Shown here: piece by piece, positions 17,186 to 24,599 of the stretch
Layout of the letters: each line of letters opens with the position of its first letter
How positions within the stretch are numbered: the stretch's first letter is position 1
Assembly: GCF_004801405.1 (NCBI RefSeq)
Contig: NZ_SSOB01000013.1
Coordinates: 122,624 to 186,623 of the forward strand
From: Cohnella fermenti
GTDB taxonomy: Bacteria; Bacillota; Bacilli; Paenibacillales; Paenibacillaceae
Direction of reading: 5' to 3'
Length of the DNA stretch: 64,000 bases
Notes under the pieces: generated by a model
What the model was told of the DNA's origin: nothing
What the model saw: only the letters and a program-made list of their open reading frames with translations
Database searches by the model: none
Position numbers and translations under genes: made by a program

Positions 17186-18610
17186 TCAGATTCGGATCGA
17201 TACGAGCTTCAGCTCCGTCAGCTCTTCGATCGCGTACTTAATGCCTTCCCTGCCGATGCCGCTCTCCTTCACGCCGCCGTACGGCATGTGATCCACCCGG
17301 AATGTTGGAAAATCATTAATCATAACGCCCCCGACCTCAAGCCGGTCGGCCGCCCGCATCGCCGCGTGGATATCCTTCGTGTAGATGCCGGCCTGCAGCC
17401 CGTAGCGCGAACGGTTGACGCGAGCGATCGCCTCGTCGATCGAATCGACCGACTCCACGCAGACGACCGGACCGAACGCTTCCCGGCAGGAGAGCGGCTC
17501 GTCCTCGGGCACGCCGGTTACGATAGTCGGCGCGTAGACGCCGTCCGGCAACAGCCGGCCGCCGGCGACGATCCGCGCTCCCCGCTTCTCGGCCGCCCGG
17601 ACCCAAGCGTCGATCCGCTGCGCTTCCCGCGGATGAATCAGCGCCGAGACGTCCGTGTCGTCCAGCGCCGGATCTCCCGTCTTCAGCCGCAGCGCCGCCT
17701 CCGCGAACTTGCCCAGGAACTCGTCCGTCCGCAAGCGATGGACGTAGATGCGCTGAATCGAGATGCACACCTGGCCGCCGAACGAGAACGCGCCCAGCAC
17801 GCAGCGGTCGATCAGCTCGTCCGTCAGCTCCGCGCTCTCGTCCACAATCAGCGCGGAGTTCGAGCCCAGCTCCAGCGTCACCCGCTTCAGCCCCGCCTTG
17901 GCCCGCAGCGCGATGCCGACCTCGGGGCTGCCGGTGAACGTGATCGCCTTCACGCGTTCGTCCCGGACAAGCGCTTCCCCGACGACCGAGCCGCGGCCGG
18001 TCACAATGTTGAGCGCTCCGTCCGGCAAGCCCGCCTCGGCGAACAGCTCGCCGAGCGCCAGCGCGGACAGCGGCGTCTGCCCGGCGGGCTTCAGCACGAC
18101 CGTGTTGCCCGCCGCTATCGCCGGTCCCACCTTGTGGGCCACGAGGTTAAAGGGGAAGTTAAACGGCGTGATCGCGCCGACGACGCCGAGCGGCTTGCGC
18201 ACCGTGTACGCCACCCTGCCTTCTCCTCCGGGAGCGGCGTCCATCGGAATCGTCTCGCCGTGAATGCGCGTAGCCTCCATCGCCGCGAACCGATATGTCT
18301 GGATCGTCCTCGCGAGCTCCCCGCGCGCCGTCCGGATCGGCTTGGCCGCTTCGCGGACGAGCAGCCCGGCCAGCTCTTCCTTGCGGCTCTCCATCAGCCG
18401 AACAACCCGCTCCAGAATCGCGGAACGCTCGTGCGCGGGCATTCTCGCCATGATCGGCGCCGCCAGCTCGGCCGCATCGATCGCAAGCCCCGTCTCCGCC
18501 TCCCCCGCCTGGGCCACTTCGGCAATAACCCCACCGCCATAAGGGGACGTCAGCGCCGTGTACTCGCTTGCCTGCAGCCATTTTCCGCCAATCCAGAGCT
18601 CTCGTCTCAT
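17186..18610 (-). CDS. Aldehyde dehydrogenase family protein (lactaldehyde/glyceraldehyde-like)
   Basis: A 474-residue NAD-dependent aldehyde dehydrogenase. The catalytic Cys is in GGQVCISIQRIYVHR near residue 280 and the Glu in LELGSNSALIVDE near 246. FTGSPEVGIAL is the cofactor loop. The ELGSNSA and GQVCISIQR variants fit the archaeal/Bacillus lactaldehyde or non-phosphorylating glyceraldehyde-3-phosphate subgroup. ATG at 18610 (MRREL) was chosen because AAGGAG lies ten bases upstream; the ATG nine bases earlier is too close. It is the first gene of a two-ALDH operon. Two unlike aldehyde dehydrogenases together suggest broad aldehyde detoxification. Confidence 0.9.
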   Translation of the reverse strand: MRRELWIGGKWLQASEYTALTSPYGGGVIAEVAQAGEAETGLAIDAAELAAPIMARMPAHERSAILERVVRLMESRKEELAGLLVREAAKPIRTARGELARTIQTYRFAAMEATRIHGETIPMDAAPGGEGRVAYTVRKPLGVVGAITPFNFPFNLVAHKVGPAIAAGNTVVLKPAGQTPLSALALGELFAEAGLPDGALNIVTGRGSVVGEALVRDERVKAITFTGSPEVGIALRAKAGLKRVTLELGSNSALIVDESAELTDELIDRCVLGAFSFGGQVCISIQRIYVHRLRTDEFLGKFAEAALRLKTGDPALDDTDVSALIHPREAQRIDAWVRAAEKRGARIVAGGRLLPDGVYAPTIVTGVPEDEPLSCREAFGPVVCVESVDSIDEAIARVNRSRYGLQAGIYTKDIHAAMRAADRLEVGGVMINDFPTFRVDHMPYGGVKESGIGREGIKYAIEELTELKLVSIRI

Positions 18611-18685
18611 CGTTGTCATTCTCCTTCCGCTCCGAGCTTCCTTCCCTAAGAATACCACTTCTATCCTCTCTGATATATCCCCAAT

Positions 18686-18732
18686 TAAAAAGGCTGCCCG
18701 ATCCCGGACGGCACTCGGCCCGGCGGACAGCC
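18686..18732 (-). terminator. Intrinsic terminator of the YdjO-like gene
   Basis: Minus-strand GGCTGTCCG pairs with CGGGCAGCC (outer stem 18732-18692, GC-rich interior) and is followed by TTTTTAATT. Confidence 0.65.
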
Positions 18733-18780
18733 CGCCTCCGCATGGGAGGCTCTCGATTCAATGGGGGATCGCCCGCCGCC

Positions 18781-18978
18781 TTATCGCGACGAGGACTTGA
18801 ACTTCTTCTGAAGGGCGGGAAGATGCTTCATCGTACGCAGCATCGGCCCCTGGCACATCGGGCACACCTGGCCCGGAGTTGCGAGCTCCTCGCGAACCCA
18901 TGCCTTGCAATCGCTGTTCTTGCATTTGAGAATCTTGACGAGATTAAGCTTCGGCTTCTGTTCTTCGTTACCTGACAA
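18781..18978 (-). CDS. YdjO-family small zinc-ribbon protein
   Basis: A 65-residue protein with two Cys pairs: LKCKNSDCKAWVREE (Cys-x4-Cys) and VCPMCQGPM (Cys-x2-Cys). This is the pattern of Bacillus YdjO, described as cold-inducible. It probably folds as a zinc ribbon. The start appears to be TTG at 18978, since an in-frame TGA lies seven codons upstream and no ATG lies between; GAAGGG is 14 bases away, a weak site. Confidence 0.78.
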   Translation of the reverse strand: MSGNEEQKPKLNLVKILKCKNSDCKAWVREELATPGQVCPMCQGPMLRTMKHLPALQKKFKSSSR

Positions 18979-19064
18979 TTCGCAATCGCATTCCCTTCAT
19001 TTGGTTCTGGAAGACTAAGAGACACCGAATTAATATAGTCCTTTCGGATCGTCCAAGTCAAGCC

Positions 19065-19163
19065 TTACCCTATCCGAATGAGCATGAACGCGAGCGCCAG
19101 CCAGAATAAACTGCTGATAACCAGTCCCCACAGACATCCCTTGGCCAATGGATTCGTCTTCAT
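19065..19163 (-). CDS. 32-residue single-pass membrane protein
   Basis: A small open frame, beginning MKTNPLAKGCLWGL and ending MLIRIG, with one hydrophobic helix (residues 10-30) and a positively charged N-terminus. It has a good AGGGGGA ribosome-binding site eight bases before ATG 19163. The coding sequence keeps the GC level of the neighbouring genes. No named family. The start context and membrane pattern argue for a real gene. Confidence 0.55.
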   Translation of the reverse strand: MKTNPLAKGCLWGLVISSLFWLALAFMLIRIG

Positions 19164-19348
19164 GAACGCTTCCCCCTCGTTCCTTCAGGGTACTGACTCG
19201 CCCTGCGAGCTATGTAACCGTTCACATACGAATGGTTATGTCCCGTACAACGGTTTTTATACCTCCATTCGCCCAAACACTGAAATTACCTACTCTTACC
19301 CCGCCGCCTTCTTGCCGACTCGCCTCAGCCTCCTTTAAAAGTACCAAA

Positions 19349-19737
19349 ACTCTCTCCAGCTCTCACATCCTCTTTCTGTCTCCCTGTCTCTGTCTTTCTG
19401 TCTTTCTGTCTTTCTCTCTGCCTGCCTGTCTTTCTCTTTCTCTTTCTTTCTGTCTGTTTGTCTCTCTTTTTCGCTCTCTTTCTCTGTCTGTTTGTCTCTC
19501 TCTTGCTCTCTCTGCCTGTCTGTTTGTTCCTCTCTCTTGTTCACTCTGTTTGTCTCTCTGGTTGTCTCTCTCTTGCGCTCTCTCTATCTCTCTCTGTCAC
19601 TGTCTGTCACTGTCTGTCACTGTCTGTCTTTGTTTCCCTGACTCTCTCTGACTCTGTCTGTCTCTTTCTGCCTGCCTCTGGCCCTCCTCCTCTTTCTGCC
19701 CCTCCCCCACTTTCGCCTGGCTTTCTCGATCTCTTGC
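19349..19737. repeat. ~390-bp pyrimidine microsatellite (TCTG/TCTC/TTTC)
   Basis: The plus strand is almost pure pyrimidine with interspersed G, built from CTGTCT, CTCTCT and TTTCTG units with no fixed period. It lies between the 32-residue membrane protein gene and the IS1595-like gene (region 19164-20091). Overlapping open frames here encode only Ser/Leu/Cys/Phe low complexity and are not counted as genes. Confidence 0.9.
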
Positions 19738-19837
19738 CTCACTTGGAGCAATCCGAGGAACCAACCCGCTCAAAGAATTCTAAATTATTAATTATTTTCC
19801 TTTAATTGTATATTATCAACCCATAGAAAGAGCACTT

Positions 19838-19966
19838 CCCTTTTTCCAAAAAGGGTGCCTTATCCCCTCCGTTCAGTCCCTCCCCCTCTACAAACAGTGT
19901 CTTATCCCCGTTGCTCAGTTCCTGCTTTTCTCCTGACAGTGTCTTATCCCCTTCGTTCAGGGGGCG
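19838..19966 (+). repeat. Dispersed palindromic element, partial copy B (three tandem half-units)
   Basis: Three direct half-units: GGGTGCCTTATCCCCTCCG-TTCAG (19855-19876), AGTGTCTTATCCCCGTTGC-TCAG (19896-19918) and AGTGTCTTATCCCCTTCG-TTCAG (19938-19960). The first carries the CCCTTTTTCCAAAAAGGG arm typical of the family. The inverted half-unit is copy C, beyond the transposase-like gene. Confidence 0.75.
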
Positions 19967-20035
19967 CTGTTTACTAGGCGATCCGGTCGTGTCCAGATTG
20001 AAGTGGATGGTTTTTCCCACAAAATGATTGTAACG

Positions 20036-20056
20036 AGAACGTTTGTTTGGTATTAT
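20036..20056 (+). promoter_or_regulatory. LexA-like box with adjacent -10, upstream of the IS1595-like gene
   Basis: AGAACGTTTGTTTG (20036-20049) followed by TATTAT (20051-20056). A near-identical block precedes the other IS1595 gene at 63309. It resembles the Bacillus SOS box CGAAC-N4-GTTCG with mismatches in one half; whether LexA binds is inference. Confidence 0.35.
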
Positions 20057-20091
20057 GGAAGCACATTCCCTCTCCTGGCGGTGATCCTCTC

Positions 20092-21039
20092 ATGATCGAC
20101 GATCCGATCGCTTTCGAACAGTTCAAGGAACGCTTCGCTTCCAATCAAGCCTGCATCTCGGCTTTGTTCGACGCGCGCTGGCCCGATGGCTTCCGTTGCC
20201 CTTGCTGCGGCCAAGCCCGTTACTTCCTTATTCGGACCCGCAGGCTCCCCCTGTTCGAATGCGCCTCTTGCCGCCGTCAGACATCCCTGATCTCGGGGAC
20301 CGTCATGGAAGGAAGTTCCACTTCCCTCCCCCGCTGGTTCCAAGCCATCTATCTGCTCTCGCAGCCTTCCGGCATTGCGGCGACAGAGCTGCGCGACATC
20401 CTCGGGGTTACCTATAAAACAGCCTGGCTCATCGCTCACAAAATCCGGCACGCCCTGTCCTTGGAGATCGAGAGCCGCATTCTGAGCGGCAACATCCATA
20501 TTGAACACGCCGATTACGGCCCTGCCATCTATCTCGATGCACGCCAGCCCTTGCTCCTTGCCGCGTCGTTGGACGAGCAGCAGCAGCCCGAGTTCATTCG
20601 TTTCTGGCAGCCGTCGCCGGACCATGTCGAGGAGGGGTTCTTCAGGCGGATCATCCGAGCCGGCATCGAAGCGTTCCGGTCGGCTTGCACGGACGGAAGC
20701 CCCGCGACGATTATTCCGCCTGTCGCCAACCGGAAGCACCCCGCTCTTCGGGACCACCGACGCCATGTTGAGCGTTGGCTGAACGATACGTTCTGCGGTA
20801 TTCGTCCCAAGCACCTTCAAGCTTACTTGAACGAGTACGGCTATCGCGCCAATCATGCGGCGGACTTCCTTGTTGCCGGCCTGTCGCTTGGCTCCGTTCT
20901 TCGCCTGAGCGCTACCACTCCTGCGATCACCTATCCCGAGCTCACGAAGGACCGACCAGTCCTCCTGCCTCCGTGGCACAAGTTCGAGAGCAAGGCGAAG
21001 TGGAGGGGCAAGTGGCTTCGGCTGTATACCGCGGTTTAG
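20092..21039 (+). CDS. IS1595-family transposase-like protein with altered catalytic residue
   Basis: A protein of about 315 residues, assuming ATG 20092 (MIDDPIAFEQ); an upstream in-frame start at 20047 lies within the presumed promoter. An N-terminal zinc ribbon (CPCCGQ ... CASCRR, residues ~37-62) is followed by the IS1595 helical region (GVTYKTAWLIAHKIRHAL) and a C-terminal part (DHRRHVERWLNDTF, then RPKHLQAYLNEYGYR) typical of the family. The first catalytic Asp, normally in VEVDE, is replaced: the line reads IHIEHADYG, with Glu at that place. The second Asp (TDGS) is kept. Either a divergent active enzyme or a domesticated one. It is flanked by inverted half-copies of the dispersed repeat. 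Confidence 0.75.
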   Translation: MIDDPIAFEQFKERFASNQACISALFDARWPDGFRCPCCGQARYFLIRTRRLPLFECASCRRQTSLISGTVMEGSSTSLPRWFQAIYLLSQPSGIAATELRDILGVTYKTAWLIAHKIRHALSLEIESRILSGNIHIEHADYGPAIYLDARQPLLLAASLDEQQQPEFIRFWQPSPDHVEEGFFRRIIRAGIEAFRSACTDGSPATIIPPVANRKHPALRDHRRHVERWLNDTFCGIRPKHLQAYLNEYGYRANHAADFLVAGLSLGSVLRLSATTPAITYPELTKDRPVLLPPWHKFESKAKWRGKWLRLYTAV

Positions 21040-21179
21040 CAGGATGACTGTTTGAGCGAGAGCGTACAGCGCCACTTTGAACTTGAACTGGTATCTCAAC
21101 CATAGCCCTCCATCCAGACGCGCGCCTTGGAGCCAATGTGAGCACTCCGTAACCATAGCTTCATAGCCATTACCTTAGC

Positions 21180-21425
21180 ATGCAGCCTGTAACTGCCACC
21201 TGCCAAGCACACGACCCGCAACTTCTGCACACAGCCTGCAACTGTCACCGGCTAAGCACGCAAGTTTTAACCTCTACACGTAGCCTGCAACTGTCATCTA
21301 CCAAGGACGCGAGCTGCAACTTCTGCACACAGCCTGCGACTGTCACTGCCAAGATGCGAGCTGCAACCTCTGTGTACAGCCTGCACTGCTACCTGCTAAG
21401 CGCCGGACCTGCAACCTGCTAAGCA
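21180..21425. repeat. Five degenerate 49-bp tandem repeats
   Basis: The block CAGCCTGCAACTGTCACC recurs at 21183, 21232, 21281, 21330 and 21377, giving periods of 49, 49, 49 and 47 bp. Each unit continues AAGCACGCGA then CTGCAACTTCTGCACA. Nothing in the rest of 21040-21473 looks coding. Confidence 0.85.
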
Positions 21426-21473
21426 TGTGACTTGCAACCTCCGCCGCCGCCCGCGAGCTGAATAGCCCGCAAC

Positions 21474-21513
21474 CTGAACGGAGGGGATAAGGCACCCTTT
21501 GGGAAAAAGGGTA
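21474..21513 (-). repeat. Dispersed palindromic element, half-copy C
   Basis: CTGAACGGAGGGGATAAGG then CACCCTTTGGGAAAAAGGG is nearly the exact inverse of the first half-unit of copy B, so B and C bracket the IS1595-like gene as ~1.6-kb-apart inverted repeats. Confidence 0.75.
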
Positions 21514-21613
21514 ACAGCGCGCTGAGCGAGTATATCGATAATAATACATATATTTCCATATATTCAGTGACCGACCCGATAGGATGGCAACGAACAACAG
21601 GATGGCAGCGAAC

Positions 21614-21661
21614 AAAAAGTCCTGCCCTCGAACAGCATAGGAGGCTGTCTGAGGGCAGGAC
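21614..21661 (-). terminator. Intrinsic terminator after the winged-helix gene
   Basis: Minus-strand GTCCTGCCCTC pairs perfectly with GAGGGCAGGAC (11 bp), has an inner ACAGC/GCTGT stem, and is followed by TTTTTGTTC. Confidence 0.85.
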
Positions 21662-21737
21662 GAAGAGAAAGGCAAGAAGAATACGAGGTACGAGATTACG
21701 GTGGCTAGCGGTCGCGGAAACGGGCGAGCCGAGTCCG

Positions 21738-22490
21738 TCAGTCGAGGGCGATCCGGTAGCCGAAGCCGCGAACGGTTGCGATGTATTGCGGATGCTTCGG
21801 ATTATCGCCCAGCTTCTGGCGAAGACTCTTGATATGGACGTCGATCGAATTGCTGCCGCCGAAGTAGTCGGTTCCCCAGAGGGCTTCCATGATCGCTTGG
21901 CGGGACAGCACACCGCCGGCCGAGATCAGCAGGCGAAGCAGGTCGAACTCCGTCTTGGTCAGGTCGATCTTGACTCCGCTGGCGTATGTCTGCATCCGCT
22001 TCAGGTCGATGAGAAGATCCTTGAAGCGAAGCATCTGCTCGGCCTGGGCGGCAATGCCGAAGACGGGGTCGCCTTCGCCGGAGGAGACGGTCTGCTTCTC
22101 GCTTGTGATCTCTGCGATCACGCGAACCGCTTCCTGGACGGGCCCAGGCCATACAAGGCTTCTTCCGCTGCCGGAGGTTCCGCTGTCCGTCTGGCGGACG
22201 AGGTAGAGCACGCCCGTTGATTCGTTCATGAAGGAAGGGGCGCTCTCGTCTTGGATCGTCGTACGGTCCACGATGACGAGGTCGTTGTCCAGCAGCGGAA
22301 GGACCGGGTCCTGGGCGTGATGGAACACGAGCACGTCGTAACAACGGGTCATCAGTTCAGCGACAAGCTGCTTCAGCGCTGCGGGAAATGCGCTGATCAC
22401 GGCGATTCGCCTCGTCGTCGTGCAGAAGGCTCCCTCTAATCCTGCGACGACGGCATCGCTTACGCTCTCGTTCGGCCGGACGCTCTGCAT
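21738..22490 (-). CDS. Winged-helix (OmpR-type) DNA-binding protein with degenerate receiver-like N-terminus
   Basis: A 250-residue protein. ATG at 22490 follows a GGGGG-type ribosome-binding site and overlaps the end of the Fur-like gene by 31 bp, indicating coupling. Residues ~150-248 are an OmpR/PhoB effector domain: IDLTKTEFDLLRLLISAGGV, GSNSIDVHIKSLRQKLG and TVRGFGYRIA. The N-terminal ~115 residues look like a Rossmann-type receiver (RRIAVISAFPAALKQLVAEL; NDLVIVDRTTI) but the usual acidic pocket and lysine are not evident, so it probably is not phosphorylated. No kinase is adjacent. Its position next to a PerR-like regulator and dps suggests a role in the same stress response. Confidence 0.8.
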   Translation of the reverse strand: MQSVRPNESVSDAVVAGLEGAFCTTTRRIAVISAFPAALKQLVAELMTRCYDVLVFHHAQDPVLPLLDNDLVIVDRTTIQDESAPSFMNESTGVLYLVRQTDSGTSGSGRSLVWPGPVQEAVRVIAEITSEKQTVSSGEGDPVFGIAAQAEQMLRFKDLLIDLKRMQTYASGVKIDLTKTEFDLLRLLISAGGVLSRQAIMEALWGTDYFGGSNSIDVHIKSLRQKLGDNPKHPQYIATVRGFGYRIALD

Positions 22491-22864
22491 GATGGACACA
22501 CCCCCTTGAACAGCAATTGTTCTTCGACGATCAGATAACCGGTTTCTTCCGCGATAAGATCCAGCCAGTCCTGCGGCGTCTTGGTCATAACCTCGTCGAC
22601 TCGGCCGCATTCCGTGCAGACGATGTGCTGGTGATCTTCGGTGCGCGCATCGTAGCGGCTCGCGTCCCCTTCCAGCTTCAGCTCGCGAATCATGCCCTTC
22701 TCCGTCAAATAGCGCAGCGAATTGTACACGGTCGCATAGGCGACGGAATGTCCCTGAGCCTTCAATCGGTCGATGACATCCGCAGCCGTCGGATGATCGT
22801 GCGCTTCCGAGACGATATCCAGTACGATCTTGCGCGGCGTCGTTAATCCGTAGCGAGACATCAA
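22460..22864 (-). CDS. Fur-family regulator, PerR-like
   Basis: A 134-residue Fur-family repressor. Residues 1-75 form the winged helix (AAHDHPTAADVIDRL region, VAYATVYNSLRYLTEKG). The PerR-type regulatory metal ligands are present: His in HDHPTA, then Asp and two His in RYDARTEDHQHIVC. Two Cys pairs (CTEC near residue 91 and CPSC near 126) make the structural zinc site. In PerR, Fe(II)-catalysed His oxidation by H2O2 lifts repression. Two AT-rich palindromic sites overlap its own promoter and a matching one lies at dps, so autoregulation and dps control are likely. Whether it senses peroxide or metal is inference. Confidence 0.88.
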   Translation of the reverse strand: MMSRYGLTTPRKIVLDIVSEAHDHPTAADVIDRLKAQGHSVAYATVYNSLRYLTEKGMIRELKLEGDASRYDARTEDHQHIVCTECGRVDEVMTKTPQDWLDLIAEETGYLIVEEQLLFKGVCPSCRASGRTRA

Positions 22865-22902
22865 GCATCCTCCTTCCCCGGTTCGAAACAGCCATCCAAT
22901 AC

Positions 22903-22945
22903 TTAAATTAAGTTTAATTTTATATTGAATTTAAGTTTATGTCAA
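22903..22945 (-). promoter_or_regulatory. Promoter and Per/Fur-type operators of the Fur-like gene
   Basis: Minus strand: -35 TTGACA (22945-22940), 17-base spacer, -10 TAAAAT (22922-22917). The spacer contains TAAACTTAAATTC. Immediately after the -10 lies TTAAACTTAATTTAA (22917-22903). Both match the core of the palindrome in front of dps. The -35 overlaps the end of the radical SAM gene. Confidence 0.7.
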
Positions 22946-23823
22946 GCCAGGTTAAAACGCTGCCGGTACCCGCACTTGCGACACAGCTCCTCGACGACCT
23001 CGCGGCGCGAGAAGCCGTCGTACATCCGGTTCGCCCGCTCCCCTTCGACAATCTCCGAGAAGGGCTGCTTGTAAATGTTGCCGAGGTTGATGACGCCTTC
23101 CCCATCGAGACAGCACGGCACAACCGTTCCGTCCACGAGTACGCCTGCCTGGTTCCGCAGCCCATGGCAGAAGCCGCGCCCGAGATCCTCCTCTTCCGAC
23201 AGCTTCGGCCACTTGAATTCGTGATCTTGATTCAAGTAGATTTTGTCAGCAAGCTTGATTCCCTTGCCTCTCTGGAACTCCTCTTCGATCCGGAAGGCGA
23301 GCTCGAATTCCCGTTCGATCATCTCGAGAATGTCGCGGTTGCGCTGCCTGGCCAAGTTCGTGGCATTATGCTCGGTCAGGTTCCATAATCTTAGAGAGAT
23401 CAGAACGCCGTAGTCCCGCGCCGCTTCCTTCGCGAACCCGAGCACCTTGCTCACGTAGCCTTCCTTATCCGTCGACCCTTCATGCCCGTCGAAGCTGTGC
23501 AAGGAGAAGTTCATCTGCCGAAGCGCCGGCTTGCCCAGCAGCTTCTCTCTATTCTTATGAAGAAGCGTTCCGTTGGACGTGATGTTCACCTTGAAGCCCT
23601 TCTCCGCGGCGATGTCGAGCAGTTCGCCCAGCTTCGGATGCAGAAGCGGCTCCCCCTTGACGTGCAGGTAGATGGAGTTCGTGTGCGGCTTGATCTCGTC
23701 CAGAATATGCCGGAACCGTTCCGGCTGCAGGAATTGCGCCTGGCGCTTCGTCTCCGGACAGAAGCTGCATGCCAAATTGCATACGCTCGTGATCTCGATA
23801 TAGAACTTATTGAATGTTTTCAT
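22942..23823 (-). CDS. Radical SAM protein with SPASM-like C-terminus
   Basis: A 293-residue enzyme starting at ATG 23823 (GGAGG ten bases upstream). The radical SAM cluster motif is CNLACSFC (residues ~14-21), reducing SAM to a 5'-deoxyadenosyl radical. HVKGEPLLHP and NITSNGTLL are core barrel motifs. The C-terminal part has Cys residues in GFCHGLRNQ, VVPCCLDGEG and LCRKCGYR, fitting a SPASM/Twitch auxiliary cluster domain. No peptide substrate gene is adjacent. It lies between the Fur-like promoter and the divergent dps, whose shared operator could also control it. Substrate unknown. Confidence 0.87.
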   Translation of the reverse strand: MKTFNKFYIEITSVCNLACSFCPETKRQAQFLQPERFRHILDEIKPHTNSIYLHVKGEPLLHPKLGELLDIAAEKGFKVNITSNGTLLHKNREKLLGKPALRQMNFSLHSFDGHEGSTDKEGYVSKVLGFAKEAARDYGVLISLRLWNLTEHNATNLARQRNRDILEMIEREFELAFRIEEEFQRGKGIKLADKIYLNQDHEFKWPKLSEEEDLGRGFCHGLRNQAGVLVDGTVVPCCLDGEGVINLGNIYKQPFSEIVEGERANRMYDGFSRREVVEELCRKCGYRQRFNLA

Positions 23824-23940
23824 CCGTCTTGTACCTCCGCCTCCATTAAGCACTTCTATTGTAGCAGAGTCGCCCGCCTCCGAATATCTTCATCCAATCT
23901 TCATGATGGTCTCGCGATGGCGTGTTATATTATATACATA

Positions 23941-23957
23941 TTTAAACTAAGTTTAAA
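23941..23957 (+). promoter_or_regulatory. Perfect palindromic Per/Fur-type operator at dps
   Basis: TTTAAAC-TAA-GTTTAAA is a perfect 7-3-7 inverted repeat just downstream of a TATATT/TATTAT -10 (23926-23933) and 24 bases before the dps start. It resembles the two sites at the Fur-like promoter (TTAAACTTAATTTAA). Confidence 0.75.
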
Positions 23958-23981
23958 TTTAAATCATAGGAGGAATTGCAC

Positions 23982-24461
23982 ATGAGCGCGATGAAAAACA
24001 TACTGACAAAGCAACTGGCCAACTGGATCGTCATCGAGATGAAGCTGAGAACGTACCACTGGCATGTTCGGGGGCCGCAGTTCTTCACCCTTCATGCGAA
24101 ATTCGAGGAACTGTACGGCGAAGCCGCCGGCCACATTGACGAGCTGGCCGAGCGCCTGCTCGCCCTCGGCGACAATGCCGTCCTGTCACTGGCCGAGACG
24201 CTTAGGAACGCTTCGGTGCAAGAGAGCGGCGGCAAGGAGAGCTCCGAGCAGATGGTGGCCGCGATTGCGAACGACTTCAGCTTGCTGATCGAAGAGCTGC
24301 GCGTCGGGCAGTCGTATGCGGAATCGCTCGGCGACATCACGAGCGCCGACTTGCTGCAGGATATCGCAGCCGGCCTGGAGAAGCACGTATGGATGCTGAA
24401 CGCATACCTGGGCGTTCCCGCTCAGTCCGCCATCCGGCTCGCCAGCTCGGCCGGGGAGTAA
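23982..24461 (+). CDS. dps: Dps-family DNA-binding ferritin-like protein
   Basis: A 159-residue Dps/MrgA protein starting at ATG 23982 (AGGAGG eight bases upstream). The ferroxidase ligands of the dimer interface are visible: YHWHVRGPQFFTLHAKFEELY (His, His) and GHIDELAERLLALG (Asp, Glu). Dps dodecamers oxidise Fe(II) with H2O2, store the iron and protect DNA. Control by the PerR-like regulator of this locus is indicated by the shared palindrome at its promoter. A strong terminator follows. Confidence 0.93.
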   Translation: MSAMKNILTKQLANWIVIEMKLRTYHWHVRGPQFFTLHAKFEELYGEAAGHIDELAERLLALGDNAVLSLAETLRNASVQESGGKESSEQMVAAIANDFSLLIEELRVGQSYAESLGDITSADLLQDIAAGLEKHVWMLNAYLGVPAQSAIRLASSAGE

Positions 24462-24493
24462 TGGAGGCGAATGCGGAATAAGCAAAACGTAAT

Positions 24494-24538
24494 AAAGAAG
24501 CCTTCCCCCGCGATTGCTCGCTTGGGGAGGGCTTCTTT
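24494..24538 (+). terminator. Intrinsic terminator of dps
   Basis: AAAGAAGCCTTCCCC and GGGGAGGGCTTCTTT form a perfect 15-bp stem with a 15-base loop. Confidence 0.85.
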
Positions 24539-24599
24539 ACTTCTGCGTACTCGACAACCGTGTTGCTGATGGTCTTCAGCATGACTTTTGGCAGTTTTG

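Noticed and set aside
19232..19805. Long open frames across the pyrimidine tract
   Set aside because: They encode Ser/Leu/Phe/Cys low complexity without ribosome-binding sites; a by-product of the microsatellite.
19802..20020. 72-residue minus-strand frame with NGGDKT-type repeats
   Set aside because: It is the translation of the three half-units of dispersed copy B; no start signal.
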